DNA of 64,000 nt from Nonomuraea glycinis (lineage in GTDB: Bacteria > Actinomycetota > Actinomycetes > Streptosporangiales > Streptosporangiaceae): assembly GCF_014646515.1 (NCBI RefSeq), contig NZ_BMNK01000004.1, positions 477,826-541,825 of the forward strand, written 5' to 3'. The position numbers were made by a program, and so were the translations under genes. Shown in pieces: positions 18,769-27,800 of this stretch. Below the pieces are notes generated by a model. That model had not been told where the DNA came from. It did not search any database and saw only the letters and a list, made by a program, of their open reading frames with translations. Positions within the stretch are counted from its first letter, which is position 1, and each line of letters begins with the position of its first letter.

Positions 18769-19380
18769 TCAGCCGAACGACGCCAGCTTCTGCTTGAAGG
18801 CTTGGGCCTGAGCGCCTTCCAGCACCCCGAAGTCTCCGCCTTGCAGCGACTTGCCCTCGCGGGTGAGGAATCCCATCTTGTTGAAGCTTTGAGCGGATTG
18901 TTCGGTTGCGGCGGTCAGGTCCACTACCCCGCAGTAGGTGAGCGCGACACTCACCATCTGCCATCCGACCCCCCGGAACGGATTCGGCGAGTTGGCCTCG
19001 CTGACCGCCGGGGGCACGATATTCCAGGGTGCGGCCGACGCCTGATCGATCCTGAGAGAGTTGTGGAGCCTGCTCACCACCGCCAGGCCCTGAATCTTGC
19101 CGTCATGCCTAGTCACCAGACAGAGCATTTTCCCCGCGCCAACCAACCGCGTCTGCTGCATCATTTCCTTGATCGCGACCAGTTCGTCCCTGCTGTTCTT
19201 GTAGACGGGGTCATCGCTGGGACTGGGGTGGGCGTCGTGGTACTTCAGCATCTCGGTGACGACCTGTGCCAACTCCTTCCGCATGGCTGGGGATTGCGTG
19301 TCGTCCTCGAAGTTGGTGCAGTTCAGAGGGAGCTTCTGAAATGGCTTGAGATTGTTCTGGCTTACCGGCTGCGTGCTCAT
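18769..19380 (-). CDS. GNAT-type acetyltransferase
   Basis: A 203-residue protein starting at 19380, with a strong AAGGAGG site 7 bases upstream. The second half has GNAT features: GKIQGLAVVSRLHNSLRIDQASAAPWNI (beta strands 3-4), FRGVGWQMVSVALTYC (acyl-CoA pyrophosphate-binding turn and helix) and SAQSFNKMGFLTREG (final helix with the usual F-x-x-x-GF). The N-terminal 80 residues are unusual for GNATs. The gene is lower in G+C than average for the window. Substrate unknown. Confidence 0.6.
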   Translation of the reverse strand: MSTQPVSQNNLKPFQKLPLNCTNFEDDTQSPAMRKELAQVVTEMLKYHDAHPSPSDDPVYKNSRDELVAIKEMMQQTRLVGAGKMLCLVTRHDGKIQGLAVVSRLHNSLRIDQASAAPWNIVPPAVSEANSPNPFRGVGWQMVSVALTYCGVVDLTAATEQSAQSFNKMGFLTREGKSLQGGDFGVLEGAQAQAFKQKLASFG

Positions 19381-19875
19381 GTCCTGCCTCCTTCGGGCGA
19401 AGGCACTCATCGTATGACCAGAAAGCGAAAGCAGATAGTGCACGGTTCGAACGTAAATATTTCTCGCGTACGACTTCCCAGCCCGCCAAGAAGTCGAGCA
19501 ATGCCCAGGAATTAGAGTATTCAGTTGGCCATGAATTATGTACTCGACAACGCTCGAATTTCATGGCGTCTCATTAAGGACGGTAGCGACCGGTAGGGCC
19601 CGCCCCGGAGAGGCCTCTCTGCCGTCCTTCCGGTTACAGCCATCGCGACCGGCCACCAGGCCGTCACCCATGCTGCCTGGCCCAACCAAGCCGACACAGC
19701 GATCACCCCTCGCATATCGCCATCCCGCCGGGCATACGGCTGCAGCCTGACCATGATCATTGACCGGGGTACGCCTGGCGATCAGAGCCGCTGCCGGTTC
19801 GCATCCATCTGCAGCGGGCTCCTTCCCTGAGCCGCCGAGCGCGTCCACCGGAACAGGCGCGCGAAGCTCGGCCGG
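19381..19875. other. Intergenic region without a supported gene
   Basis: About 495 bases between the GNAT gene and the XRE regulator. The left part is A+T-rich and includes an imperfect inverted repeat (CCATGAATT near 19528 with AATTTCATGG near 19557); the right part is G+C-rich. Short open frames exist on both strands but none has a ribosome site or a recognisable product. The GNAT promoter presumably lies at the left end. Confidence 0.4.
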
Positions 19876-20454
19876 TCAGTCCCTGGCCGTCGACAGGTGG
19901 GCGCGCTCCCCCTGCGGGCCGAACAACGTGAGCAGCTCCGCGGGCTCGTCTCCGGCGCTGCCGATCCGGTGGGGCACTCGGGTGTCGAACTCGGCCACCT
20001 CACCGGGGCCGAGCCGGAACTCCTGGTCACCGAGCACGAAGCGGATGTGACCGTTGAGGACGTAGAACCACTCGTATCCCTCGTGGGTCTGCAGACTCGT
20101 CGCCCGCGCGCGGGAGGCGGGCGGGTAGATCACCTTGTACGCCTGGATCCCCCCGGCACGCCTGGTCAGCGGCACCACGGTCAGTCCGAAACGCCGCATC
20201 GGCCGCAGGTGGATGCGGGGGTCGCCGGTGAGCGGCGCCTCCACCAGGTCCTCGATCGGGACGCCATGGGCCCGTGCCAACGGGAGCAGCTGCTCCAGCG
20301 TGGGCCGGAGTTTCCCGTTCTCCAGCCGCGACAGCGTGCTCGACGTGATGCCGGTCTCCGCGGACAGCCCCGCCAACGTCACTCCCCGGGCCCGGCGCAG
20401 AGCCCGCAGACGCGGCCCGACCCCGGCCAACACATCCTGTTCAGTTCTGCCCAT
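19876..20454 (-). CDS. XRE family regulator with cupin domain
   Basis: A 192-residue regulator. Residues about 12-66 form the XRE helix-turn-helix (LRALRRARGVTLAGLSAETGITSSTLSRLENGKLRPTL); residues about 105-175 form a cupin barrel (HEGYEWFYVLNGHIRFVLGDQEFRLGPGEVAEFDTRVPHRIGSAG). This is the common layout of small-molecule-responsive repressors. The start is taken at 20454; a longer frame would read through the 37-base repeat upstream. The repeat just upstream (20464-20500) carries palindromes and recurs before the methyltransferase gene at 22120, so that gene is its likely regulatory partner. Confidence 0.88.
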   Translation of the reverse strand: MGRTEQDVLAGVGPRLRALRRARGVTLAGLSAETGITSSTLSRLENGKLRPTLEQLLPLARAHGVPIEDLVEAPLTGDPRIHLRPMRRFGLTVVPLTRRAGGIQAYKVIYPPASRARATSLQTHEGYEWFYVLNGHIRFVLGDQEFRLGPGEVAEFDTRVPHRIGSAGDEPAELLTLFGPQGERAHLSTARD

Positions 20455-20463
20455 GCCCGCCAT

Positions 20464-20500
20464 CATGCAGATCCGCAACTTTTCTTGCAAGCCCGGAATC
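20464..20500. repeat. 37-base direct repeat, copy 1 (probable XRE operator)
   Basis: This stretch is 36/37 identical, in the same orientation, to 22063-22099. It contains CTTGCAAG (a perfect palindrome, 20484-20491) and TGCAGATCCGCA (a near-palindrome). It sits 10-46 bases upstream of the XRE/cupin start, as expected of an autoregulatory operator. Confidence 0.7.
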
Positions 20501-20561
20501 GCCTGGCACCTGCGCCGCCCGGCCGACGCCCTGCTGTCCCCGACGGATTGGAGATCCCTTC

Positions 20562-21161
20562 TTAGCGAACTCGGTCGTAGACCATGGCGATCTCGCCCAG
20601 TTCACCGCTTTGCTGGTTGGTGAGCATCCACGTCGAAGCCGACAGGCCATCGTCGAACAGTCGCTGCCCACCCCCGGCGATCTCGGGGAAGATCATGAGG
20701 TACAGCCGGTCGAGCAGGTCGGCCGCCAGCAGCGGTTTGATGATGCTCGCGCTGCTGTTGACGAGAATGTCGCCCTCACCGGTGGCCTTGAGGTCGGTAA
20801 CGACGTCGGCGGCGGGGGCGTTCACCACGCGGGTGCGTTCCCACGGGGCCTCGGTCAAGGTGGTGGACAAGACCACCTTTTCCGTGTCGACCAGCCACTT
20901 GGCGTATCCGCGATCACGAGGGTCGGCGTTGCCGTCCTCGGCGACCGCCGGCCAGTAGCCCATGAATCCCTCGGCGTTGATCCGGCCGAGCAGCGCCGTC
21001 GTCGCGCTCTCCCAGATGCGGTTCATGTGGTCTCGCGCGACCTCGCTGGTCACATAGGGGGCGAACGCGGCGAAATCACCGGGCCCGCCGGGGCCGTTGT
21101 AACGCCCGTCGAGGGTGAGGCTCAGGTTCGCGGTCACCCTGCGACCGGTCGAGTTCGTCAT
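20562..21161 (-). CDS. Dihydrofolate reductase family protein
   Basis: A 199-residue protein of the DHFR/RibD C-terminal superfamily (NADPH-dependent): RRVTANLSLTLDGRYNGPGG, ATTALLGRINAEGF, KWLVDTEKVVLSTTL, ILVNSSASIIKPLLAADLLDRLYLMIFPEIAGGGQRLF and a C-terminal VYDRV strand. These standalone proteins are common in actinomycetes, usually of unknown substrate, and often next to an ArsR/AHSA1 gene as here. Its start overlaps the ArsR-AHSA1 stop (ATGA), so they are one operon. Confidence 0.88.
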   Translation of the reverse strand: MTNSTGRRVTANLSLTLDGRYNGPGGPGDFAAFAPYVTSEVARDHMNRIWESATTALLGRINAEGFMGYWPAVAEDGNADPRDRGYAKWLVDTEKVVLSTTLTEAPWERTRVVNAPAADVVTDLKATGEGDILVNSSASIIKPLLAADLLDRLYLMIFPEIAGGGQRLFDDGLSASTWMLTNQQSGELGEIAMVYDRVR

Positions 21162-22003
21162 TTCGTACTCCTTGTAGTGGTGGTGTGCGTGCCCGCGGCG
21201 AGGGTCGCCGCGAGCTTGTCGAGGCTCTGGCCGAAGCCGATCTCGATGCCGGCGATGAAGTCCGCGGAGTTGATCGTGCTGTCGCTGATACGGAAGTGAA
21301 CGTCGAGCTCTGTACCCGTGTCGGCGGGCTGGAGGTCGAGGTCGAGGTGGGCGGTGAAGGCGAGGCCGCCGTCGGGGAGCAGCGGGGAGAGCCGGTAGGT
21401 CAGGCGCTCACCGGGGCGTACGTCCTCGACGACTCCCAGCGCGCGCCCGGCGACCAGGTCGGAGCCGTCGGCATCTTCGGCGTCGCGGTACTCATGGACG
21501 ATCCGGCCGCCGGGCCGCGCCTCGAAGACGAGCTCGGAGACGTGCAGGTCATCCGGCGTCCACCAGCGGGCGAGCAGGGAGTCCTCGGTCAGGTGGCGCC
21601 AGACCTCCTCCGGCCCCGCTGCCAGCGACCGGTGGAAGCGGAAGGAGCGGCCGTCGGCCCAGCCCGGCTCTTTGGCGGCGAGCCGCTCGGCGTGGAGACT
21701 GAGCCCGTAGCGGTCGTAGGTCTCGCGCGAGCCGCCGGCCTGTTCCGCGGTGTCGGCCAGCCGGGTGAGCGCAGCCGCCAGCTCCCGCAGAGGCGCGGCC
21801 CGGAGCGCGTAAATGCGGCGCTGGCCGGAGCGCTGGGAGGTGACGATGCCGGCACGCTCAAGGGCCTGCAGGTGCTTGGTCGTCTGCGGCTGGCGCGCCC
21901 CGGCGAGTTGGGCAAGAACACCGACCGGCCGCGGCCGCTCGGCGAGCAGGCCCACGAGCCGCCAGCGGGCCGGGTCGGCCAGTGCGGCGAGCAATGCGTC
22001 CAT
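21158..22003 (-). CDS. ArsR-type regulator fused to an SRPBCC/AHSA1 domain
   Basis: A 281-residue fusion. Residues 1-85 are an ArsR-like winged helix (LADPARWRLVGLLAERPRPVGVLAQLAGARQPQTTKHLQALERAGIV). Residues about 120-270 are an SRPBCC/AHSA1 START-like domain (RSLAAGPEEVWRHLTEDSLLARWW, EARPGGRIVHEY, ALGVVEDVRPGERLTYRLSP, FGQSLDKLAATL). It probably autoregulates the operon with the downstream DHFR-like gene, with the SRPBCC pocket as ligand sensor; that role is inferred. Confidence 0.9.
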   Translation of the reverse strand: MDALLAALADPARWRLVGLLAERPRPVGVLAQLAGARQPQTTKHLQALERAGIVTSQRSGQRRIYALRAAPLRELAAALTRLADTAEQAGGSRETYDRYGLSLHAERLAAKEPGWADGRSFRFHRSLAAGPEEVWRHLTEDSLLARWWTPDDLHVSELVFEARPGGRIVHEYRDAEDADGSDLVAGRALGVVEDVRPGERLTYRLSPLLPDGGLAFTAHLDLDLQPADTGTELDVHFRISDSTINSADFIAGIEIGFGQSLDKLAATLAAGTHTTTTRSTK

Positions 22004-22062
22004 GGGTAGAAGTATTCACCATGGCGAATATTCGCGTCAAGGAATGTCTAGGGAATGGCTAC

Positions 22063-22099
22063 CATGCAGATCCGCAACTTTTCTTGCAAGCCTGGAATC
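22063..22099. repeat. 37-base direct repeat, copy 2 (probable operator of the methyltransferase)
   Basis: Second copy of the repeat at 20464-20500, with one mismatch (C to T), ending 20 bases before the methyltransferase ATG. The left flanks of the two copies differ, and so do the right flanks. The two copies bracket the DHFR/ArsR operon. Confidence 0.7.
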
Positions 22100-22119
22100 A
22101 TCGCGGCCACGATGTCCGC

Positions 22120-22755
22120 ATGGACACCACCGACCCCAGCGAGGTCGCCGAATCGTTCTGGGAGAAGCACTACAGGGCCCGGCGCACGTGGGGCGAGCGC
22201 GCCAACCCGCTCCTCGTCGAGACTGCCGGACCCCTACACCCCGGCGCGGCCCTGGATCTGGGCTGTGGCGCGGGCGGCGACGCCATCTGGCTCGCCCGGC
22301 ACGGTTGGCAGGTCACCGCCGTGGACATCTCCGCCACCGCCGTCGCCCAGGTACGGGAGCGCGCCCGCGAGCTCGGCCTCGGAGATCGGGTCACCACCGA
22401 ACAGCACGACCTGGCCCGAAGCTTCCCGGACGGGGAGTTCGACCTCGTCTCGGCACAGTACTTCCACACCTCGTTCACGTTGCCCCGCGCCGAGGTCCTG
22501 CGCACCGCCGCCCGGGCCCTGCGTCCCGGCGGCCTGCTGCTGATCGTCGACCACGGCTCCACCGCACCCTGGTCCTGGAACCAGGACCCCAACACCCACT
22601 ACCCCACCCCCACCGAGATCGCCGCCGAGCTGGACCTCGATCCCGAGCAGTGGCCGGTCCTGCGCGCGGACATGCCCCGACGCCGGGCGACCGGACCCGC
22701 CGGCCAGACCGCCACGGTCACCGACAACGTCCTCGTCCTCCGCCGAACCCTCTGA
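22120..22755 (+). CDS. Class I SAM-dependent methyltransferase
   Basis: A 211-residue Rossmann methyltransferase: motif I ALDLGCGAGGDAIWLA (residues about 44-59), the acidic strand VTAVDIS, motif II-like FDLVSAQYFHTSF, and GLLLIVDHG after a PGG turn. The WEKHYRARRTWGERANP start is typical of small-molecule (Tam/UbiE-like) methyltransferases in actinomycetes. The ATG at 22120 follows the 37-base repeat shared with the XRE/cupin gene, so I expect that repressor to control it. Substrate unknown. Confidence 0.9.
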   Translation: MDTTDPSEVAESFWEKHYRARRTWGERANPLLVETAGPLHPGAALDLGCGAGGDAIWLARHGWQVTAVDISATAVAQVRERARELGLGDRVTTEQHDLARSFPDGEFDLVSAQYFHTSFTLPRAEVLRTAARALRPGGLLLIVDHGSTAPWSWNQDPNTHYPTPTEIAAELDLDPEQWPVLRADMPRRRATGPAGQTATVTDNVLVLRRTL

Positions 22756-22785
22756 CGACCGCCCCAACCAGATGGAGCAGCAACA

Positions 22786-23295
22786 ATGCCGATAGACAGT
22801 ACGCAGCAACCCAGGTCACGGGTGAGGGACACCGGCCCCCCGCGAACCGGCGCCGATGAGAAGGCCACCCTGCGGGGATTCCTCGACCACCTCCGCGAGG
22901 CGATCACGAACAAGGCGGCGGACGTGCCGGAGCCGCAGGTCCGGACTCCCGGAGTGCCTTCTGGCACCAACCTTCTGGGACTGGTCAGGCATCTGACCTT
23001 CGTCGAGCGGTTCTACTTCCTGGGCGAGGACGTAGACGACTGGGGCCGGACCATGCGCCCGTCCCCCGAGGACACGATCGAGAGCGTGCTCGCCGGCTAC
23101 CGGCAGGTCATCGTACGAGCGAACCAGGTCATCGACGCCTGCCCCGACCTCACCCACCCCGCTCCCCGGCCCCCGCGCAGGGGACCGGCGCCGACGATGC
23201 GGTGGACCCTGGTGCACATGATCGAGGAGACCGCCCGGCACGCGGGCCACGCCGACATCATCCGCGAGCAGATCGACGGCTCCACCGGCCGCTGA
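22786..23295 (+). CDS. DinB/DUF664 family protein
   Basis: A 169-residue four-helix-bundle protein of the DinB/DUF664 type: NLLGLVRHLTFVERFYFLG has the first His, and TLVHMIEETARHAGHADIIREQIDG the E-x-x-x-H-x-x-H type metal ligands. Members are metal-dependent thiol (mycothiol or bacillithiol) transferases or of unknown activity. It follows the methyltransferase gene by 30 bases on the same strand, so the two probably form an operon. Confidence 0.88.
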   Translation: MPIDSTQQPRSRVRDTGPPRTGADEKATLRGFLDHLREAITNKAADVPEPQVRTPGVPSGTNLLGLVRHLTFVERFYFLGEDVDDWGRTMRPSPEDTIESVLAGYRQVIVRANQVIDACPDLTHPAPRPPRRGPAPTMRWTLVHMIEETARHAGHADIIREQIDGSTGR

Positions 23296-23373
23296 CAGCT
23301 CAACGCGCATGGCTGGACGGCGTCCACGACACCGTCGTCTACCAACATCTGTGACCTCGGGCCCGCACGTGGC

Positions 23374-23652
23374 TTATCGGGCGTGGCCGTCGAGCAGGCT
23401 CTCCCACAGCCGATGCGCTGCGGCGGACCGCAGCCAAGGACTCTCGCTGACGCAGGTGCCCCCGGCCGACCGCACGGTCCGGCGGATGTGGACCAAACCA
23501 GCCGCCGAGCACAGCTCGTACGACGGCGTCATGCACCCGCACGTATGCGCCCGAACACGGACCGAGCCTCCCCTGGACACCGGTTCAGACCAAGCGATCG
23601 GGACGAAACCCTCCCGCAAGGGCTTCAGATGGCTGCTGTGGAATTCCATCAT
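23374..23652 (-). CDS. Conserved actinomycete hypothetical protein (small)
   Basis: About 92 residues: EFHSSHLKPLREGFVPIAWSEPVSRGGSVRVRAHTC, then a region ending SPWLRSAAAHRLWESLLDGHAR. It has three Cys and many Arg. I recall similar small proteins in Streptosporangiales and Streptomyces next to the gene upstream here, but no function. The ATG at 23652 overlaps the upstream stop (ATGA); an alternative ATG at 23667 lies inside the upstream gene. Confidence 0.6.
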   Translation of the reverse strand: MMEFHSSHLKPLREGFVPIAWSEPVSRGGSVRVRAHTCGCMTPSYELCSAAGLVHIRRTVRSAGGTCVSESPWLRSAAAHRLWESLLDGHAR

Positions 23653-24104
23653 GGCCATGCCTCCCAAGTCGGTCGTGCTGTCAGAGTCGGTACGGCCACC
23701 GCGCGCTCATGGGAGGGGCGGCGCAGCGGGCAGGGATGGGGGACGTGCCGGTTCGGGCAGCACGCCACGCCGATCGTGACGAACCGGCCGCCGTGCAGCC
23801 ACTCCCCCCACCGCACGTCCACACCACGGGGCAGCAGGTCGAGAGCGGCCTCCAGCCGCTCCTCCAGCAAGACCCCCGGCAGCGGCAACTCCTCGCGGAT
23901 CTTGCCGTACGCGCCGGCCAGCCAGACCACCGCCAGCCAGACCTCCGCAAAGGTCGCCGCCACCCGCGACCCCGGCCCGGCCCGGTCATCCGCCCGCACC
24001 GGCGACAGCACCGAGGTCACACCATGAGGCGACAACGGCCGCCGTACGACCTCATCGCCCCGGCCGACTCCCGCATCGACCCATTGGTACGCGTGCCAAT
24101 GCAT
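23649..24104 (-). CDS. Conserved actinomycete hypothetical protein
   Basis: A 151-residue protein with no recognised domain. The middle (AATFAEVWLAVVWLAGAYGKIREELPLPGVLLEERLEAALDLLPRGVDVRWGEWLHGGRFVTIGVACCPN) is mostly helical; the last 25 residues look disordered. It is translationally coupled to the following small gene. Probably co-transcribed with the DUF397-like gene upstream; such small sets accompany XRE/DUF397 loci in actinomycetes. Confidence 0.6.
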   Translation of the reverse strand: MHWHAYQWVDAGVGRGDEVVRRPLSPHGVTSVLSPVRADDRAGPGSRVAATFAEVWLAVVWLAGAYGKIREELPLPGVLLEERLEAALDLLPRGVDVRWGEWLHGGRFVTIGVACCPNRHVPHPCPLRRPSHERAVAVPTLTARPTWEAWP

Positions 24105-24136
24105 GCTCAGCCGCTCCCGTAGATTTTCGGACCATG

Positions 24137-24169
24137 GCGGCTCCTGCCTGGATCAGGCAGGGACCGCCG
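24137..24169. other. Strong hairpin between small genes
   Basis: GGCGG and CCTGCCT pair with AGGCAGG and CCGCC across a 5-base loop (one mismatch, one G-U). It lies between the DUF397-like gene and the next gene on the minus strand and could be an attenuator or partial terminator. No U-tract. Confidence 0.4.
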
Positions 24170-24183
24170 CCTTCGGGTGGTAC

Positions 24184-24396
24184 CTAGAGGGTGGTCAGCC
24201 CGGCGGCGCGCAGCTCGTCACCGGTGAACCGGAGGGTCCCTGCCTCCGGGTGCTTCGCGTCCCGCAGCGCGAAAGCATCCGCCACGCCCGGGATCGGAGC
24301 GATCAGGACACAACTGTCCACGCCCTCTTCCTGCTCACCGCCGCGCAACCGCCCGAAAGGCACCTCGTCGAGCGGCCTGCCGTACAGATCCATCAC
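24184..24396 (-). CDS. DUF397-like small protein
   Basis: A 70-residue protein with CVLIAPIPGVADAFALRDAKHPEAGTLRFTGDELRAAGL, which fits the DUF397 pattern (C-V-E-V-A, then V-A-V-R-D-S-K, then L-x-F-T-x-x-E-W). DUF397 proteins are small partners of XRE regulators in Streptomyces development and secondary metabolism. This is a divergent member, and the nearest XRE gene (19876-20454) is not adjacent. Confidence 0.6.
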   Translation of the reverse strand: MMDLYGRPLDEVPFGRLRGGEQEEGVDSCVLIAPIPGVADAFALRDAKHPEAGTLRFTGDELRAAGLTTL

Positions 24397-24523
24397 GCGA
24401 TCTCCCTTCCTCTGCCCCGGGCACTAATTCACGCCCGCCAAGGACCTTCGCTACACACCGCCATTGCGCGATGACTGTACGCTCACTTGTAAGGTCATGT
24501 CTATGGCTATGATGTCTTTGGAT

Positions 24524-24551
24524 CTTCTATGAGCTCCATACAGCTTCTATG
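24524..24551. promoter_or_regulatory. Direct repeats upstream of a GntR gene
   Basis: CTTCTATG occurs at 24524-24531 and 24544-24551, exactly 20 bases (two helical turns) apart, in an A+T-rich stretch 34-61 bases before the GntR start. Related TCTATGGCTATG lies just upstream. This is a plausible operator; no binding data. Confidence 0.35.
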
Positions 24552-24584
24552 GTTACACGTCAATAGCCTCGTAGCGTTATGTAG

Positions 24585-24842
24585 GTGACGGGCTCTGAAG
24601 ACATCGAATGGGACGCAACGCTCTACAAGTACGAGCAGATCGCGCAGATCCTCACCGAGCGCATCAGGTCAGGCGTCTATCCGCCCCAAACCGTGCTGTC
24701 CGAGGTCACGCTTGAGCAGGAGTTCGGTGTCGCTCGGCCAACCGTGCGTCTCGCCATGAAGATCATCCGAGAGCAGGGCCTGATCGTCACCAGGCGCGGC
24801 AAAGGATCCATCGTCGTCCGCCGGGACAACAATGGATCCTAA
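24585..24842 (+). CDS. Short GntR family regulator
   Basis: An 85-residue protein that is only the GntR winged helix: LYKYEQIAQILTERIRSGVYPPQTVLSEVTLEQEFGVARPTVRLAMKIIREQGLIVTRRGKGSIV. It has no ligand domain. GTG start; no good ribosome site is visible. It converges on pglX with 12 bases between the stops, and its A+T-rich promoter region carries repeats. Such solo HTH proteins are typical of mobile or accessory regions; a role in controlling BREX is possible but unsupported. Confidence 0.8.
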   Translation: MTGSEDIEWDATLYKYEQIAQILTERIRSGVYPPQTVLSEVTLEQEFGVARPTVRLAMKIIREQGLIVTRRGKGSIVVRRDNNGS

Positions 24843-24854
24843 GCAGGTGCTGGC

Positions 24855-27800
24855 TCAGCCGCTCTTCTTGGTACGTCCACCGCGAGCGGCCACAGCCGGA
24901 CGCCACTCCCGCAGGTTGTCGTCGGTGAGACCGTGCTCACCCTGGATCTGCTGGCGGTAATTCGCGAAGAAGGCCGCCGGAGAGCCGCTGTACATCGGGT
25001 GGGACTCGTGGTGCCACTGGTAGAGCCACGGCTGGAGTTCGAGCAGGCCGGCGAGGAACGGGGTGATCTCCTCGCTGGTCAGGGCGTGGTTGGTGAAGTA
25101 CGTGGCCAACGCCTGCGCCTGCTCTCGGTGATCCCAACCGGCCCATCCGTACAGGCCGGGAGTCTGCGTGTTCACCTGGCCATAGGAGATGAAACGCTCC
25201 TTGGGCACGTCGAGCTTCCCGCGAGCCCGCCAGTACGACGTCCGCTGGAAGTCCGCTTGCCCGTACTTCGGCGGGACGGGAATCGAGTCCCGGATCTTCC
25301 GCTTGGCAGGCTCGTCCGGGGCCGCGTCCTCCTTGCGCTGAAGGTCCCAGACCTCTTCCCAGTCAGCCCGCTTCTTCAGGCCACTCGGCCTGTACCGCAG
25401 CGCAGCCAGGAACGGGACATGTTCCTCAGCCACCAGGTCCGAGACGACGGCCGACAGCTCACGGCGAGGGGCATAGATGGCAGCGACGGAGACGAAGTCC
25501 TCGTCACGGGAGAGCGCGTCAACGAGCCTGCCGAGAGTGAGAATGGCAGGCTGGCCGTTCTCGTCATACCAGAGCTCGCGCGCCTCGATCCGATCCAACA
25601 ACCAGGACCGCAGCGCCTTCTCCTGAAGCACGTCCCAGCCCTCGGTCGCCCAACGCCGCTTGTACTCGGGACGCTCCACCATCCCAATGGCACGGGACGA
25701 TTCGATGGCGTCGATGCGCTTCTGAACGACCTGCTTGTACGACTCCGGCCAGTGGGACGGGATCTCCTGGATCGGGGTTGATCCGTGCCGCCGGAACCAC
25801 TCGCCTGATGCTTCGCCATCGGCAATCCGGCGAGCGAGCACGATCTCGAAGGCTCGCTCTCCATGCGCCAGCTCAGGCACATCGGCTTCGGAAGCTCGTA
25901 GATCGTCCGGATAGAGGTTATAGAGGGAGTAGACCTGCCAGTCCAGCTCTTCCTGGAGCGCGATCATGTGGGCTCGGATCGATTCCCAATTGGTCTTCGC
26001 GAAACGAAGGGCGGTGGTAGTGGGAGTACTACCCACGACCACTGATGACGGGCTAGCAGAGACGAATTCCTGAGCGAGACTATCCAAACTTATACTCAGC
26101 GAGACTGGATAAGCGGCAGGAAGTGGAAAACGCCCAATATTGGATCCATTGAATTGATAGAAACGCTCCCATTCTTGCGACTTGAACCCCTCGCTTACGC
26201 CTTGCCCTCCCTTATTGTGGCAGTTCATTTTGAGCCAGAAGGCAGCCGTAGAACTGTTGAGCAGTCCGAGCAAGCGCAGATGGTCATCCTCGCTCGAACC
26301 CTCCCTTAGCTTGATTACTGGTGCTGTCTGTTTGAACACCTTCCCACCCCGATCAAGCACGAAGTGGTTATGCGTCGCCACTTCCGCAAACGTGATCGAC
26401 CAAGCGTGGGCCCCAGAGTCCTTAGGAAGCTGATGCCATTCCCACCACATGCGGCCTGCTGAATTGTAGGTACCGCCACCGAAGGTGGCCCGGTTTCCCA
26501 AATCCGTCCGGTAATGCCATAGCCCTGAGGACTCTCGATCCTTCCCATGTAGACTCCTGAGCTGCTTGGCCTTCCCATAAGGAAAGAAGGCGACATTGTC
26601 TGTGCTCACATTCCAATCCCGAACCTCTTCGCCAGATGCGATAGGAATTAGATAGTCAACCAGGCTTGAAGACCATGCTCGTCCAGGGCGCACCATTACT
26701 TCGTCCGCATGAGTCATCCCAACGAAACCGACTCGCGCACATTCAGACGCAAGCGCCCGAGGCGATGCACGATCGATTTCCTCGATCATCTCCAGACCGC
26801 CGTCGGCAAGGATCCACGGCTGTTTGCCGAAGTACCGCTCCCGCTCGAGGTCACCTACGGAAACCCAGAGACTGATCGAACCCGCATCGTCGATCTGCTC
26901 GACGATCGCATTCCAGACCAGCCCATCCTCACCTTCCTCTGGCGCGTAGGGCTCGCCCTGGACACCACGAATCGTCCTCACGGTCTCCGAACGAATACGC
27001 CCCGCACGCCGCGTCCCAATAAGAATGACCGTCGGAGTACCATGCCCAGGGATGTATGCGCCTGAGGTGTCGATGACCTCGGTTAGTTCAACTTTGTGAG
27101 CGAAGAAGTCCTCGATCAGCTTGACCCCGAACTCCCGCTTCATGAACGAGTTGGCGGTGATCTGCCCGACCATGCCATACCCACGCCCATCCGCGTCCCC
27201 TCGCACAGCCAGCTCGAAGAACCGCTGAGCGAACGGCACCGACAACGCATACGTCCCAGCGCAAGCGTCGTACAGCCCTCGATAAAGCTCGTTCAGCTTC
27301 TTGTCCTTGACCGTCACATACGGCGGATTCCCCACCACCACGTGATACCGCCCCGGCTCCAGAATGCGCGGATGCTCGTGCACATCCTCCGTCGCATAAG
27401 CGAAGTCAGCCAGCGGATCTCCCGGCACCTCGTCACCCAAGGTCAGCGGCAACTGCCGAGCCTTGATCAGCGAGTCCCCCACCGCCAGATGAATCGGCCA
27501 CTCATACTTGGCCGCCTCCTTCAGAGTCCGGATATCAGCGGCCGCCATAGCCGCCACCAATAGCCGGAACCGCGCGATGGCCACCGCGAACGGATTCAGG
27601 TCCACCCCGTGCACCGAATCCAACGCCGCCCGCACCCACTCCCGCCGCTCCAGCCCCAACGGCCGCTCCCCCCAGAGCCGCACGAGCCGCTGGAACGCTC
27701 CCAGCACGAAGTGCCCCGACCCGCACGTAGGGTCGATCATCTTCAGCTCTCGATACCCGAACTCCCGCACCGCCGGATCCATCGTCCGGTCGAGAATGAA

